A DNA stretch of 64,000 bases from Verrucomicrobiales bacterium (GTDB lineage Bacteria > Verrucomicrobiota > Verrucomicrobiia > Verrucomicrobiales > DEV007): NCBI GenBank assembly GCA_016795505.1, contig JAEUHH010000107.1, forward strand, positions 41,061 through 105,060, written 5' to 3'. Each line of letters begins with the position of its first letter. The first letter of the stretch is position 1. The position numbers and the translations under genes were made by a program. Positions 42,385 to 50,237 of the stretch are shown piece by piece. The notes under the pieces were generated by a model. The model made no database searches and was not told where the DNA came from. It was given only the letters and a program-made list of their open reading frames with translations.

Positions 42385-43389
42385 TCAATGATACAGCGTG
42401 CCCGTATTGATCACCGGCGTGGCCTCACTCTCGGCGCACAGCACCACGAGTAGGTTGCTGACCATGGCGGCTTTGCGCTCGGCGTCGAGTTCGACGACGG
42501 ACTTCTCCTGCAACTCCCGCAGCGCCATATCGACCATGCTCACCGCGCCGTGCACGATCTTCTGCCGGGCGGCGATCACGGCCTCGGCCTGCTGGCGGCG
42601 CAGCATGGCCTGGGCGATCTCCGGAGCGTAGGCCAGATGGGTCAGCCGGGCCTCGTCCACCGTCACGCTGGCCTTTTCCAGCCGCACCTGCAATTCATTC
42701 CGCAGCGCCGCGGCCACCTCGTCGGCGCTGTCGCGCAGGGTGGGCTCGTCTTCCTCCGAGTGATCGTAGCTGTAGAGGCTGGCGATGTGCCGCAGGGCGG
42801 ACTCGCTCTGGATCTGTACGTAGCTCTCGTAGTCATCGACATCGAAAGCCGCCCGCGCCGTGTCCGCCACGCGCCACACCACCACCGCCGCCAATTCCAC
42901 GGGATTCCCCCGCCGGTCGTTCACCTTGATGCGTTCGCTGTTGAAGTTGCGCGTTCGCAGCGAGATTTTCGACGACAGCACCCGGTGCGGCGATTCCATC
43001 TGCCCGGTACGCGGATTCTTCTGGTTCGGCCCGGTGAGCTCGATGCGGCCGCGATTCCGCGAATAGAACGGATTGGCCCAGAAAAAGCCACTGGTCCGGA
43101 TGCTGCCGTGGTAGTCCCCGAACAGGATCATCACCCGCGCCTCATTCGGCTGGAGCGTGAAGTGGCCGCACAGCAGAATGATCGCCAGCAGGACCACGAA
43201 CGGCCCCAGCAGGATCAGCCAGGAGAAATCATCCGTTTTCGCCGCGTGAGCAATGCCCGTGATGAACAGGACGATGCCCCCGAGCAGGAGCCCAAGATTG
43301 ACCGTCAGCATCAGCCAACCGCTGAAAGCCTGTCCGTCCTTTTCCGCCGTGGGCCCGCCCGAGGCCGTGTGAGTGAGTGATGGATTCAT
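42385..43389 (-). CDS. SPFH (band 7) domain membrane protein
   Basis: This 334-aa protein has two N-terminal membrane segments ([20 protein letters not shown] and [20 protein letters not shown]), then an SPFH domain from about residue 83 ([40 protein letters not shown]). A helical tail rich in Ala and Glu follows ([20 protein letters not shown]). SPFH proteins scaffold membrane microdomains. The start at 43389 is favoured because the alternative ATG at 43428 falls inside the likely promoter. Confidence 0.9.
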   Translation of the reverse strand: MNPSLTHTASGGPTAEKDGQAFSGWLMLTVNLGLLLGGIVLFITGIAHAAKTDDFSWLILLGPFVVLLAIILLCGHFTLQPNEARVMILFGDYHGSIRTSGFFWANPFYSRNRGRIELTGPNQKNPRTGQMESPHRVLSSKISLRTRNFNSERIKVNDRRGNPVELAAVVVWRVADTARAAFDVDDYESYVQIQSESALRHIASLYSYDHSEEDEPTLRDSADEVAAALRNELQVRLEKASVTVDEARLTHLAYAPEIAQAMLRRQQAEAVIAARQKIVHGAVSMVDMALRELQEKSVVELDAERKAAMVSNLLVVLCAESEATPVINTGTLYH

Positions 43390-43414
43390 GATATGATTTC
43401 TGTTTGCGATCGAA

Positions 43415-43442
43415 ATGATATCATTCAAATATCAGCCGTCAA
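43415..43442 (-). promoter_or_regulatory. Candidate promoter of the SPFH-Arc operon
   Basis: On the minus strand TTGACG (43437-43442) and TATCAT (43415-43420) have a 16-bp spacer. The -10 region sits in the palindrome AATGATATCATT, which could bind the Arc-like protein. The predicted start of transcription is about 19 bp before the ATG at 43389. Confidence 0.45.
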
Positions 43443-43582
43443 GTCCCCGTGTGGACGTACCCGGCGGCTATCGCCACCGCCTGATCTCTGGGAAGCCTCC
43501 GGCTCCCATTGTTTGGCCGAACGCCCGTCCCGGAAAACGACGCATTCTCACCTACGCGCCCCCTCCCCGGCTTTCCCCGTTT

Positions 43583-43628
43583 CGAGCCCGGGGCTCGACG
43601 GATAAGACCCGGTGGCGACAGCCACCGG
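43583..43628. repeat. REP-like palindromes
   Basis: CGAGCC-CGG-GGCTCG (43583-43597) is followed by CCGGTGGC-GACA-GCCACCGG (43609-43628). A related GGCGGCTATCGCC motif lies upstream near 43465. They are part of a 340-bp gene-free stretch, together with the terminator and GATC repeats. Confidence 0.55.
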
Positions 43629-43644
43629 TATCCGTCCCCCCCCC

Positions 43645-43673
43645 AAAAAAAACGAGCGCCCCAAATGGGGCGC
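43645..43673 (-). terminator. Rho-independent terminator of the sigma/anti-sigma/Spy operon
   Basis: Read on the minus strand, GCGCCCC-ATTT-GGGGCGC is followed by CTCG and eight T residues, a textbook intrinsic terminator. It lies about 95 bp beyond the stop of the Spy-like gene, which is the last of three minus-strand genes. Confidence 0.85.
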
Positions 43674-43710
43674 CAACACGGGGGACGCCGGGCCGTGGGC
43701 GGGAACTTCC

Positions 43711-43754
43711 GATACGACCCGGTCGTCTCTCCGATCAAACAGGGTCTGATCGGA
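43711..43754. repeat. 22-bp GATC tandem repeat, two units
   Basis: A diverged unit (GATACGACCC) is followed by a canonical one (GATCAAACAGGGTCTGATC plus GGA). A third partial unit (GAGGATACCCTGT) runs into the stop codon of the Spy-like gene. Confidence 0.75.
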
Positions 43755-43766
43755 GAGGATACCCTG

Positions 43767-44615
43767 TCACATCAGCACGCTCTCGGCCCAGGTAAGGATG
43801 CGTCCGACCTGAATGGGGTCCTCGGCGGCTTTGGCGGCTTCGAGGGCGTCCTTGGCTTTGAGGAGCTGACGCAGGATGGGCAGGCGGGTCACTTCGCGGG
43901 CGCGGGTCTCGACGGTCTCCAGGCGCGACTTGAGGGTGTCGAGATCGGTGGCACCGGGGTCCTGTTCGGCGAAGTCGGCGGGGGCATCGGGCACGGGATC
44001 GAGGAGGCCGGTCTCGGCGATGAGGCCATCGAGGGCCTGATCGGCGGCGGCCAGGTCGCCGGCGGTGAGCTGGGCCTCGATGGCGGCACCCTTTTCCTTC
44101 AGGGCGGCGGGGGGCTCAATGCCGATCTCATCGAAGGCGGCGCGGAGACGCCTCGCCTTTTCCTGAACCCGGGCCTCCAGGGGCATCTTCTCGAGGGACT
44201 CGGCGCGGGCGAGGCGGATGGCTTCGGTGCGCTGGTCGGCATTCAGTTCGCTCCGCAGGGCGATGAGGGTGCGGATCTGGAGGCTCTTCACGGCGGCCTC
44301 GGCGTCGAGCAGCTCTTTGAGCGCGGCATCGGCCGCCTCGGGGGTGGTGGCATCGTCTTTGACGAGGGCTTCAAGGGCAGCCTGCTTTTCCTTGACGGTC
44401 GCCTCCAGCGGCGCGGCGGCGGCGGTGGCTTCGTCATGCAGGGTGGTGATGCGGGATTTCTGCTCCTCGGTGAGACCGAGTTCGGAGCTGTATTGGACAA
44501 TGATGTCGGGAGACACGAGCCCGGCGCGGGCGAGGTCGGCGGCTCCGATGGTGTTGGCACGGGCCGCCGGCAGGGCGGCCGTGAGAAGGATCAATGACGC
44601 GAGGATGGCTTTCAT
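43767..44615 (-). CDS. Spy/CpxP-like periplasmic protein
   Basis: This 282-aa protein has a signal peptide (ending at LPAARA) and is almost wholly helical, with two LTxxQ-like motifs (LGLTEEQKSRI and LNADQRTEAIRL), the signature of Spy/CpxP/CnrX periplasmic chaperones and metal sensors. It is the third gene after an ECF sigma factor and a membrane anti-sigma-like gene, the layout seen in metal- or envelope-stress modules such as cnrYXH. It may be the periplasmic sensor that controls the membrane protein. A terminator lies just downstream. Confidence 0.72.
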   Translation of the reverse strand: MKAILASLILLTAALPAARANTIGAADLARAGLVSPDIIVQYSSELGLTEEQKSRITTLHDEATAAAAPLEATVKEKQAALEALVKDDATTPEAADAALKELLDAEAAVKSLQIRTLIALRSELNADQRTEAIRLARAESLEKMPLEARVQEKARRLRAAFDEIGIEPPAALKEKGAAIEAQLTAGDLAAADQALDGLIAETGLLDPVPDAPADFAEQDPGATDLDTLKSRLETVETRAREVTRLPILRQLLKAKDALEAAKAAEDPIQVGRILTWAESVLM

Positions 44616-44657
44616 AGGATTGATGGCAGGGTGTGGGTTGGTTGGGATGGTTGATGG

Positions 44658-45014
44658 TCAGAACAGATCGATGGTGAGGTAAAAGGGCAGCAGGCTGTCG
44701 CTGGTGAGGGGATCGATGTCGGCAAACAAGCCGCCATCGCCGGGCTCGGTGGCCAGCAGGGCGGGCAGCTCGCTGACGAGGCTGCCACTGCGGGGCGACA
44801 GGAAGGAGGCGATGCCGACGAAGCCGGCGAGGAGGATCGCGGCCACAGCGAGCCGGGCCGGCCAGGGGAAAGCGGCGGGCGCTTTCCCATCAACCTGGGC
44901 ACGAGCCCGGGCGAGGACACGCGGCGCGGCGGGCAGGGCGGCCTGCTCCTGCTCGCGCAGGTGGCGGAAGGCGGCTCTCAGGGTGGGGTCGTCGTCGGAG
45001 TGGTCGTTATTCAT
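44658..45014 (-). CDS. Single-pass membrane protein, probable anti-sigma factor
   Basis: This 118-aa protein has a cytoplasmic N-terminal helix region (PTLRAAFRHLREQEQAALPA), one membrane segment (LAVAAILLAGFVGIASFL) and a short periplasmic tail ending FYLTIDLF. Its start overlaps the sigma-factor stop by 8 bp. Size, topology and position match small anti-sigma factors, although no zinc-binding HxxxCxxC motif is seen. The Spy-like protein encoded next would be exposed to the same compartment as its tail. Confidence 0.75.
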   Translation of the reverse strand: MNNDHSDDDPTLRAAFRHLREQEQAALPAAPRVLARARAQVDGKAPAAFPWPARLAVAAILLAGFVGIASFLSPRSGSLVSELPALLATEPGDGGLFADIDPLTSDSLLPFYLTIDLF

Positions 45015-45546
45015 GGGTAATGGGAGTCAGGGTGGGTAGCAGCCACTCGCGGAGCCGGGCTTTGCCCCGGTCGTAGTGCTGCCGGGCGCTGCCGGCCGAC
45101 ACGCCCATGATGGCGGCGGCTTCGGTGAGCGAGAGATCCTGATAGAAGACGAGGTGCAACACCTCGGCCTGCCGCGCAGGCAGCCGGGCGAGGGCGGCGC
45201 GGAGTTGGCGCGCCTGCTCGTCGAGATCGAGCCGCGCGGCGGGATGCGGCCGGGGATCGATGGTATCGGTCAGGGCCGGGACGAGTCGTCGCCACAGCCG
45301 GGCGGGCAGGCTGTCGCGGAGTCGTTGCCGGCGGGACTCCTCCCGGGCGGTGTAGCGGATGACGCCGAACCACCAGGTCTTCAGCTCGCCGGTGCCGGCC
45401 GGGACAGCGCGTCCCTGGAGCACTTTGAGGTAGGCGCCCTGCAGGACATCCTCGGCCCGGCCGGGGTCGCCGTCGCAGCAGTGCAGCGCCCAACCGTGGG
45501 CATCGGCATGCAGCGTCTGGAGCTGGGACACGAGGTGGTCTTTCAT
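45007..45546 (-). CDS. ECF RNA polymerase sigma factor
   Basis: This 179-aa ECF sigma factor has region 2 (GDPGRAEDVLQGAYLKVLQG, TWWFGVIRYTAREESRRQR) and region 4 (LPARQAEVLHLVFYQDLSLT, EAAAIMGVSAGSARQHYDRG). It is the first gene of a three-gene minus-strand operon with a membrane anti-sigma-like gene and a Spy-like periplasmic gene. It is divergent from the YHYH gene across 111 bp; that promoter is a candidate target. Confidence 0.9.
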   Translation of the reverse strand: MKDHLVSQLQTLHADAHGWALHCCDGDPGRAEDVLQGAYLKVLQGRAVPAGTGELKTWWFGVIRYTAREESRRQRLRDSLPARLWRRLVPALTDTIDPRPHPAARLDLDEQARQLRAALARLPARQAEVLHLVFYQDLSLTEAAAIMGVSAGSARQHYDRGKARLREWLLPTLTPITHE

Positions 45547-45619
45547 TCATTTTCCGATGAGTGACCGGAGCAGGTCGATTGTATGACCGGGGAGGGGATT
45601 TTTTTTCAAAAATGTGGGC

Positions 45620-45650
45620 TTGCAACCAATGGGCAGGGGCGGCGTTCTAT
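45620..45650 (+). promoter_or_regulatory. Candidate promoter of the YHYH gene
   Basis: TTGCAA at 45620-45625 and TTCTAT at 45645-45650 have a long 19-bp spacer. The ATG lies 8 bp after the -10 box. The -35 match is good; the spacing is suboptimal and could also suit an ECF factor. Confidence 0.3.
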
Positions 45651-45657
45651 CGATGCG

Positions 45658-46665
45658 ATGAGATTCTCTGCCCGTTTTTTCTGGATGGCAGCCGCGGTGC
45701 CGGCTGTGACGCTGATCGGTTTTGGCCAGGGCCAGGGGCCGGGTCGGGGCGGTCCGCCACCGATGCGTCACCACACGTCGACGAAGGCGCAGCCCATCCG
45801 GCTGGTGCCGGCCACGGAAGCGCCGCCGGCGGAGAGCCGTCATGATTTCAAGCCATCGGACCGGGGGCTGGCGGTCTCGGCCAATGGCATCCCGGAGCAC
45901 CGGGTGGGGCCGTTCCCGAATGGCGGCAACCCGCACGCCATCGCCCCGCAGGCCTACGAGATCGTGCTGCCCGCCGATCCGCAGCCGGCGGCGGAGATTA
46001 CGAGGATGGAGCGGACGCCGTTCGGCATCGCGGTGAACGGGGTCTTTTTCGATCCCGGCGCGGCGGAGTACTGGCAGGGCGATCCGTCGCTGGGCTGGCA
46101 GTATGAGGCGCTGGGCGGCGCGGTGCCGCTGGGGCTGGATGAGAACCACGCCCACGTGCAGCCAAGCGGCGCGTATCACTACCACGGCATCCCGGCGGGG
46201 CTGATGGCCCAACTGGGCGCGTCTGCCGGGAAGCACTCGCCGCTGGTCGGCTGGGCGGCGGACGGCTTTCCCATTTATGTGAAATGGGGCCACTCCGATC
46301 CGAAGGACGCGCAGTCGCCCATCGTGGAACTGAAGTCTGGCTATCGCCTGAAAGCCGGCTCGCGTCCCGGCACCGACGGCGGGCCGGACGGAAAATACGA
46401 CGGGGCCTTCATCCAGGACTACGAGTATGTGGGCGACGCGGCGGACCAGTTGGACGAGTGCAATGGCCGCCACTGCGTGACTCCGGAGTTCCCCGAGGGC
46501 ACCTATGCCTATTTTCTCACCGAGGACTGGCCGGTGATCCCGCGGGCGTTTCGCGGCACGCCGATCCGCCTGCGCGACGAGGGCGGTCCCGGCGGCCGGC
46601 GCCCCGGTGGTCCTCCCGGCGGCGGGCCTCCCGGTGGGCCGAAGAAGGGGAAAAAGCGCCCGTGA
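45658..46665 (+). CDS. Exported YHYH domain protein
   Basis: This 335-aa secreted protein has a signal peptide (ending near LIGFGQG) and a YHYH domain with the eponymous GAYHYHGIP and the flanking family segments FGIAVNGVFFDPGAAEYW, HAHVQPSG, VGWAADGFPIYVKWGH and PEFPEGTYAYFLTED. The C-terminus is a Gly/Pro-rich tail ending in basic KKGKKRP. The domain's function is unknown; it is often found beside metal- or copper-related genes, which fits the divergent Spy-like module. The start at 45658 is chosen because the earlier frame crosses the promoter. Confidence 0.85.
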   Translation: MRFSARFFWMAAAVPAVTLIGFGQGQGPGRGGPPPMRHHTSTKAQPIRLVPATEAPPAESRHDFKPSDRGLAVSANGIPEHRVGPFPNGGNPHAIAPQAYEIVLPADPQPAAEITRMERTPFGIAVNGVFFDPGAAEYWQGDPSLGWQYEALGGAVPLGLDENHAHVQPSGAYHYHGIPAGLMAQLGASAGKHSPLVGWAADGFPIYVKWGHSDPKDAQSPIVELKSGYRLKAGSRPGTDGGPDGKYDGAFIQDYEYVGDAADQLDECNGRHCVTPEFPEGTYAYFLTEDWPVIPRAFRGTPIRLRDEGGPGGRRPGGPPGGGPPGGPKKGKKRP

Positions 46666-46740
46666 CCTGACGGCAGGCGCGGCCCCTGGGAAAATCGGGA
46701 GTTTCGCTGCGGGGAATCGGCGCTATGCTGAGGACGCGGC

Positions 46741-47382
46741 ATGAAAACGATACGCAGCCAAACGGTCTGGGAAGAGCGGGCCAATGCCATCAGCCACGGG
46801 CTCGGGTTCGTGGCGGCGGTGGCGGGCGCTCCGTTGCTGATCGTGAGCGCCCTGAGATCGGGCGATCCGGCCGGCGTGGTCGGGGCGAGCGTCTTCGCGG
46901 CAACGACGATGATCCTGTATCTCACCTCGGCGGTCTATCATGCACTGCCCGAGGGCGGGGCGAAGCGCCTGTTCAAGTTGCTGGACCACTCGGCAATCTA
47001 TCTGTTGATCGCGGGGACCTACACGCCCTTTACGCTGGGCGTGCTGCGCGGGGCGCTGGGCTGGACGCTGTTCGGCATCGTGTGGGGCCTGGCCCTGGGC
47101 GGCATCATCGTGAAATCGGTCGGCCGTCTGAAGAGCAACCGGGTGTCGACGTTTCTCTATTTGTTCATGGGCTGGCTGGTGGTCATCGCAATCGAGCCAC
47201 TGCTGCGCGGCATGCCGCTGACCGGCTTCCTCTGGCTCGCGGCGGGCGGGGTGGCCTACTCGGCCGGGGTCTTTTTCTACGCCACGGACCAGCGCTACCG
47301 TTTCGGCCATTTCATCTGGCATCTGTTCGTCATCGCCGGCACGGGCTGCCATTTCGTCGCGGTGTGGCGATATGCGGGCTGA
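46741..47382 (+). CDS. Hemolysin III family (PAQR-like) membrane protein
   Basis: This 213-aa integral membrane protein has seven hydrophobic segments and the family motifs WEERANAISHGLGFVAA, SAVYHAL, DHSAIYLLIAGTYTPF and a C-terminal FGHFIWHLFVIAGTGCHFVA. These supply the Ser, Asp and His residues that form the zinc site of PAQR proteins. Bacterial members may be lipid hydrolases or ceramidase-like; the name hemolysin III is historical. It stands alone after the YHYH gene. Confidence 0.92.
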   Translation: MKTIRSQTVWEERANAISHGLGFVAAVAGAPLLIVSALRSGDPAGVVGASVFAATTMILYLTSAVYHALPEGGAKRLFKLLDHSAIYLLIAGTYTPFTLGVLRGALGWTLFGIVWGLALGGIIVKSVGRLKSNRVSTFLYLFMGWLVVIAIEPLLRGMPLTGFLWLAAGGVAYSAGVFFYATDQRYRFGHFIWHLFVIAGTGCHFVAVWRYAG

Positions 47383-47462
47383 TGGAGGGTTGGGGTGGGC
47401 GTTTGGAGTGAGGCCGGTGCGTTGCGGGTCGAGGTAGGGTTTGATTTGATTCGGCTCGACGC

Positions 47463-47643
47463 GATTCGCGTCATTCGCGTTCACTGCGATGCCCGCGCTC
47501 TCGGCCATTCTTTGAACCCGAATGGAAAAGAATGGCCGCGAATGACGCGAATCTGGTCCGGTGCCGCTGGGCGTGGCGTTGCTATTCCATTCTCCCCGGC
47601 TTCGACGCGATTCGCGGCATGCCTCCCATTCGCGTCATTCGCG
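47463..47643. repeat. Three copies of a GATTCGCGTCATTCGCG element
   Basis: The 16- to 18-bp motif occurs forward at 47463-47480, inverted at 47537-47553 and forward at 47628-47643, with related half-motifs near 47606. The 47383-47731 gap has no gene apart from the promoter at its end. Confidence 0.7.
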
Positions 47644-47689
47644 CCGACCATTCCCCTGCCCCGCCGTATCTTTTCGCCCGATTGGCGGC

Positions 47690-47719
47690 TGGACAGGCAT
47701 GCCGGGCAGGCTTTACAAT
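47690..47719 (+). promoter_or_regulatory. Candidate promoter of the response-regulator gene
   Basis: TGGACA at 47690-47695 and TACAAT at 47714-47719 have an 18-bp spacer, 12 bp before the ATG at 47732, giving a leader of only a few nucleotides. Confidence 0.45.
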
Positions 47720-47731
47720 GACCGCTCATTC

Positions 47732-48559
47732 ATGAGTGTGGGTCCGACATCCGAATCACCGCTGGAAGCCAACGCGCCCCTGTCTCTCGACGGGGCCGCG
47801 GTGCTGATCGTGGACGAAGACCCGGCGTTTCAGCTCGGGCTGAAGACCTTTCTCAAGGAATACGTGGGATTTCCCGCCGTCCACGTGGCCAAAAGCGGCC
47901 GCGAGGCCCTGCGCATCCTGCGGGACGAGCCGTCGATCCGCCTGGTGACACTCGACTACCGGATGCCGGAGCTGGACGGGCTCGGCGTGCTGGAAATCCT
48001 GCGCGACGATCCGCCGCGGCCACTCGCGGTGGTGATGATCACCGGCTATCCGTCGGACCGTCTGGAGCAGGAGTTCCACGCCTATCGGTCGCCCCTGTTG
48101 CGGACCGAGCATTTCGTCTCCAAGCCGGTCGATTTCGCCGCGCTGGAGCCGATCGTGCTGAAAGCCTACGAATCCCTGCTCAAAGACCCGCCGGTGGCCG
48201 CGCCCCTGGCCTCGGTCCAGGAGTCCCCGGTCCTGAAAGCCGCCGTGGCCCGCGCCACCGCCGCGCAGGTCTCCGCCGCTCCGTCCTTCGACGCCGCCGC
48301 GCGACTGGATGGGTTGGAAGCCGCCATGACGGGTCGGCTGGAGGCGCTGCAACAGCAGTTGACCGCGATCGAGACCCGTTTGGCAGATCTCAATGAGCGC
48401 ACGCCCTCGTTGTGGCGCCGATTCTGGCTGCTGGCACTCGGTCTGATCTTCGCCACCACGGCCGCCTTTCTCGCCTACCAGATGGGGTGGTTCGCCGAAG
48501 CCGGCGCCTGGATCGAGCGCACCCTGCTGGTGCCGCCGCCGCAGGATGGCTGGCTTTGA
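47732..48559 (+). CDS. Response-regulator receiver protein with C-terminal membrane anchor
   Basis: This 275-aa protein has a receiver domain at residues about 20-150: the acidic pair in VLIVDEDPAF, the phospho-acceptor Asp in RLVTLDYRMPELDG, Thr in VVMITGYPSD and Lys in HFVSKPVDF. A linker and a short coiled coil (AMTGRLEALQQQLTAIETRL) lead to one membrane segment (FWLLALGLIFATTAAFLAYQ) near the C-terminus. There is no DNA-binding or enzymatic output. A membrane-tethered receiver is unusual, and no histidine kinase is nearby. Confidence 0.85.
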   Translation: MSVGPTSESPLEANAPLSLDGAAVLIVDEDPAFQLGLKTFLKEYVGFPAVHVAKSGREALRILRDEPSIRLVTLDYRMPELDGLGVLEILRDDPPRPLAVVMITGYPSDRLEQEFHAYRSPLLRTEHFVSKPVDFAALEPIVLKAYESLLKDPPVAAPLASVQESPVLKAAVARATAAQVSAAPSFDAAARLDGLEAAMTGRLEALQQQLTAIETRLADLNERTPSLWRRFWLLALGLIFATTAAFLAYQMGWFAEAGAWIERTLLVPPPQDGWL

Positions 48560-48652
48560 CCTCCCGAGAACCGGGCCAAAATGGGGCAAAATCGTGACTT
48601 TCACCGGCTGCCGGGCCGGCCCACTGCTTGAGTCCACCCTTCCCGCCCACTC

Positions 48653-49153
48653 ATGCCGCCGATGGATGCCTCCCCCACCCCGCCCGACTCCAGTCCGCGC
48701 CCCGTCATCGGCTGGCGCGAGTGGCTGTCGCTGCCCGGGCTGGGCATTCCGGGCATCAAAGCCAAGATCGACACCGGCGCGAGGAGTTCCGCCCTGCACA
48801 CCCACGACTACTCCCTCTACGAGACCGCCGCCGGTGAGCGCCGGGTTCAATTCCATCTCCGCCCGCTGCCCACACGCCGCTGGCTGGAGCTGGAATGCGA
48901 CGCGCCCGTGCTGGCCATGCGCGAAGTGAAGGACAGCGGCGGCCACATCGAGCTGCGGCCCTTTATCGAAACGCCGGTGCGGCTCGGCGGCCACGAGTGG
49001 AACATCGAGATCAGCCTCACCAACCGTGAATCGATGCGCTTTCGCATGCTGCTCGGGCGCGCCGCCATCCGCGGGCGCTTCGTCGTCGATCCCGGCCGGT
49101 CGTCCGTATTGGGCCCGAAACCCATCGGTGTCTATCCCAAACGCCGTCCCTGA
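48653..49153 (+). CDS. RimK-associated retropepsin-like zinc protease family protein
   Basis: This 166-aa protein belongs to the family annotated as ATP-dependent zinc protease (PF05618). The core IPGIKAKIDTGARSSALHTH contains the DTGA signature of pepsin-like aspartyl proteases, followed by RESMRFRMLLGRAAIRGRFVVDPGRSS. Members are encoded beside rimK, as here (87 bp upstream on the same strand). The pair acts in glutamate tail metabolism on ribosomal protein S6 or other glutamate ligation products in some bacteria. Confidence 0.88.
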   Translation: MPPMDASPTPPDSSPRPVIGWREWLSLPGLGIPGIKAKIDTGARSSALHTHDYSLYETAAGERRVQFHLRPLPTRRWLELECDAPVLAMREVKDSGGHIELRPFIETPVRLGGHEWNIEISLTNRESMRFRMLLGRAAIRGRFVVDPGRSSVLGPKPIGVYPKRRP

Positions 49154-49240
49154 TCGCGCGGAACAGAAGTCCCTTACTCGGACTCGTTTTTTTTCCGCGA
49201 GCGACTATCATTCGCGCCTTCATTTTCGTTTACCCCCTGC

Positions 49241-50146
49241 ATGAAAATCGCCATCCTCTCCCGTGACCAGACGCTTTACTCGACCAAAAGCCTGGTGGCC
49301 GCCTGCAAACGGCGTGGGCACGAAGTCCGGGTGATCGACTACCTGCGCTGCCACATGAACATCACCTCGCGGCGGCCGACGATCTATCTCGGCGACGAGG
49401 AACTGACCGGCTACGACGCCATCATCCCTCGCATCGGAGCCACCCACACCTTTTTCGGCTGCGCCGTGGTCCGGCAGTTCGAAATGATGGGCGTCTACCC
49501 GGCGAATGAATCCGTCGCCATCAGCCGCTCTCGCGACAAACTGCGCAGCCTGCAACTGCTGGCCCGCGAAGGCATCGGCCTGCCCGTCACCGGCTTTGCC
49601 CACGATCCGCGCGCGACCTCGCATCTGGTGAACCTCGTCGGCGGAGCCCCGCTGGTCATCAAGCTGCTGGAGGGCACCCAGGGCGTCGGCGTCGTGCTCG
49701 CCGAGACCCGGCAGGCCGCCGAGAGCGTGATCGAGGCCTTCCGCGGGCTGAATGCGAACATCCTCGCCCAGGAGTTCATCAAGGAAGCCGGGGGCGCCGA
49801 CATCCGGTGCTTCGTCATCGGCGACCGCGTCGTCGCCTCGATGAAACGTCAGGCCAAGGAGGGCGATTTTCGCTCCAATCTGCACCGCGGCGGCGTGGCC
49901 TCGGTGGTGAAAATCACTCCCGAAGAGCGCGCCACCGCCGTCCGGGCCGCCAACGTCATCGGCCTGAATGTCGCCGGCGTCGACCTGCTGCGCTCGAACC
50001 ACGGCCCCGTCGTCATGGAGGTGAATTCCTCCCCCGGCCTCGAGGGCATCGAGACGGCCACCGGCAAGGACGTCGCGGGCATGATCATCGAATTCCTCGA
50101 GAAAAACGCCGTCAAGGGCAAGACCAAGACCCGCGGTCAGGGCTGA
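49241..50146 (+). CDS. rimK: Ribosomal protein S6--L-glutamate ligase RimK
   Basis: This 301-aa ATP-grasp ligase adds glutamate residues to the C-terminus of ribosomal protein S6. It shows [19 protein letters not shown], the family loop [57 protein letters not shown] and the metal-binding [15 protein letters not shown]. Length equals that of the E. coli enzyme. It follows the associated protease-family gene and probably forms a two-gene operon with it. Confidence 0.94.
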   Translation: MKIAILSRDQTLYSTKSLVAACKRRGHEVRVIDYLRCHMNITSRRPTIYLGDEELTGYDAIIPRIGATHTFFGCAVVRQFEMMGVYPANESVAISRSRDKLRSLQLLAREGIGLPVTGFAHDPRATSHLVNLVGGAPLVIKLLEGTQGVGVVLAETRQAAESVIEAFRGLNANILAQEFIKEAGGADIRCFVIGDRVVASMKRQAKEGDFRSNLHRGGVASVVKITPEERATAVRAANVIGLNVAGVDLLRSNHGPVVMEVNSSPGLEGIETATGKDVAGMIIEFLEKNAVKGKTKTRGQG

Positions 50147-50237
50147 GCCGATCTGGGCTGCGTCACCCTCCGGACGGGCAGCCGTGGGCGCTGGTTATCA
50201 GGCCGGAGAGCCCGACCGTCCTCCATCGCACCCGGAA

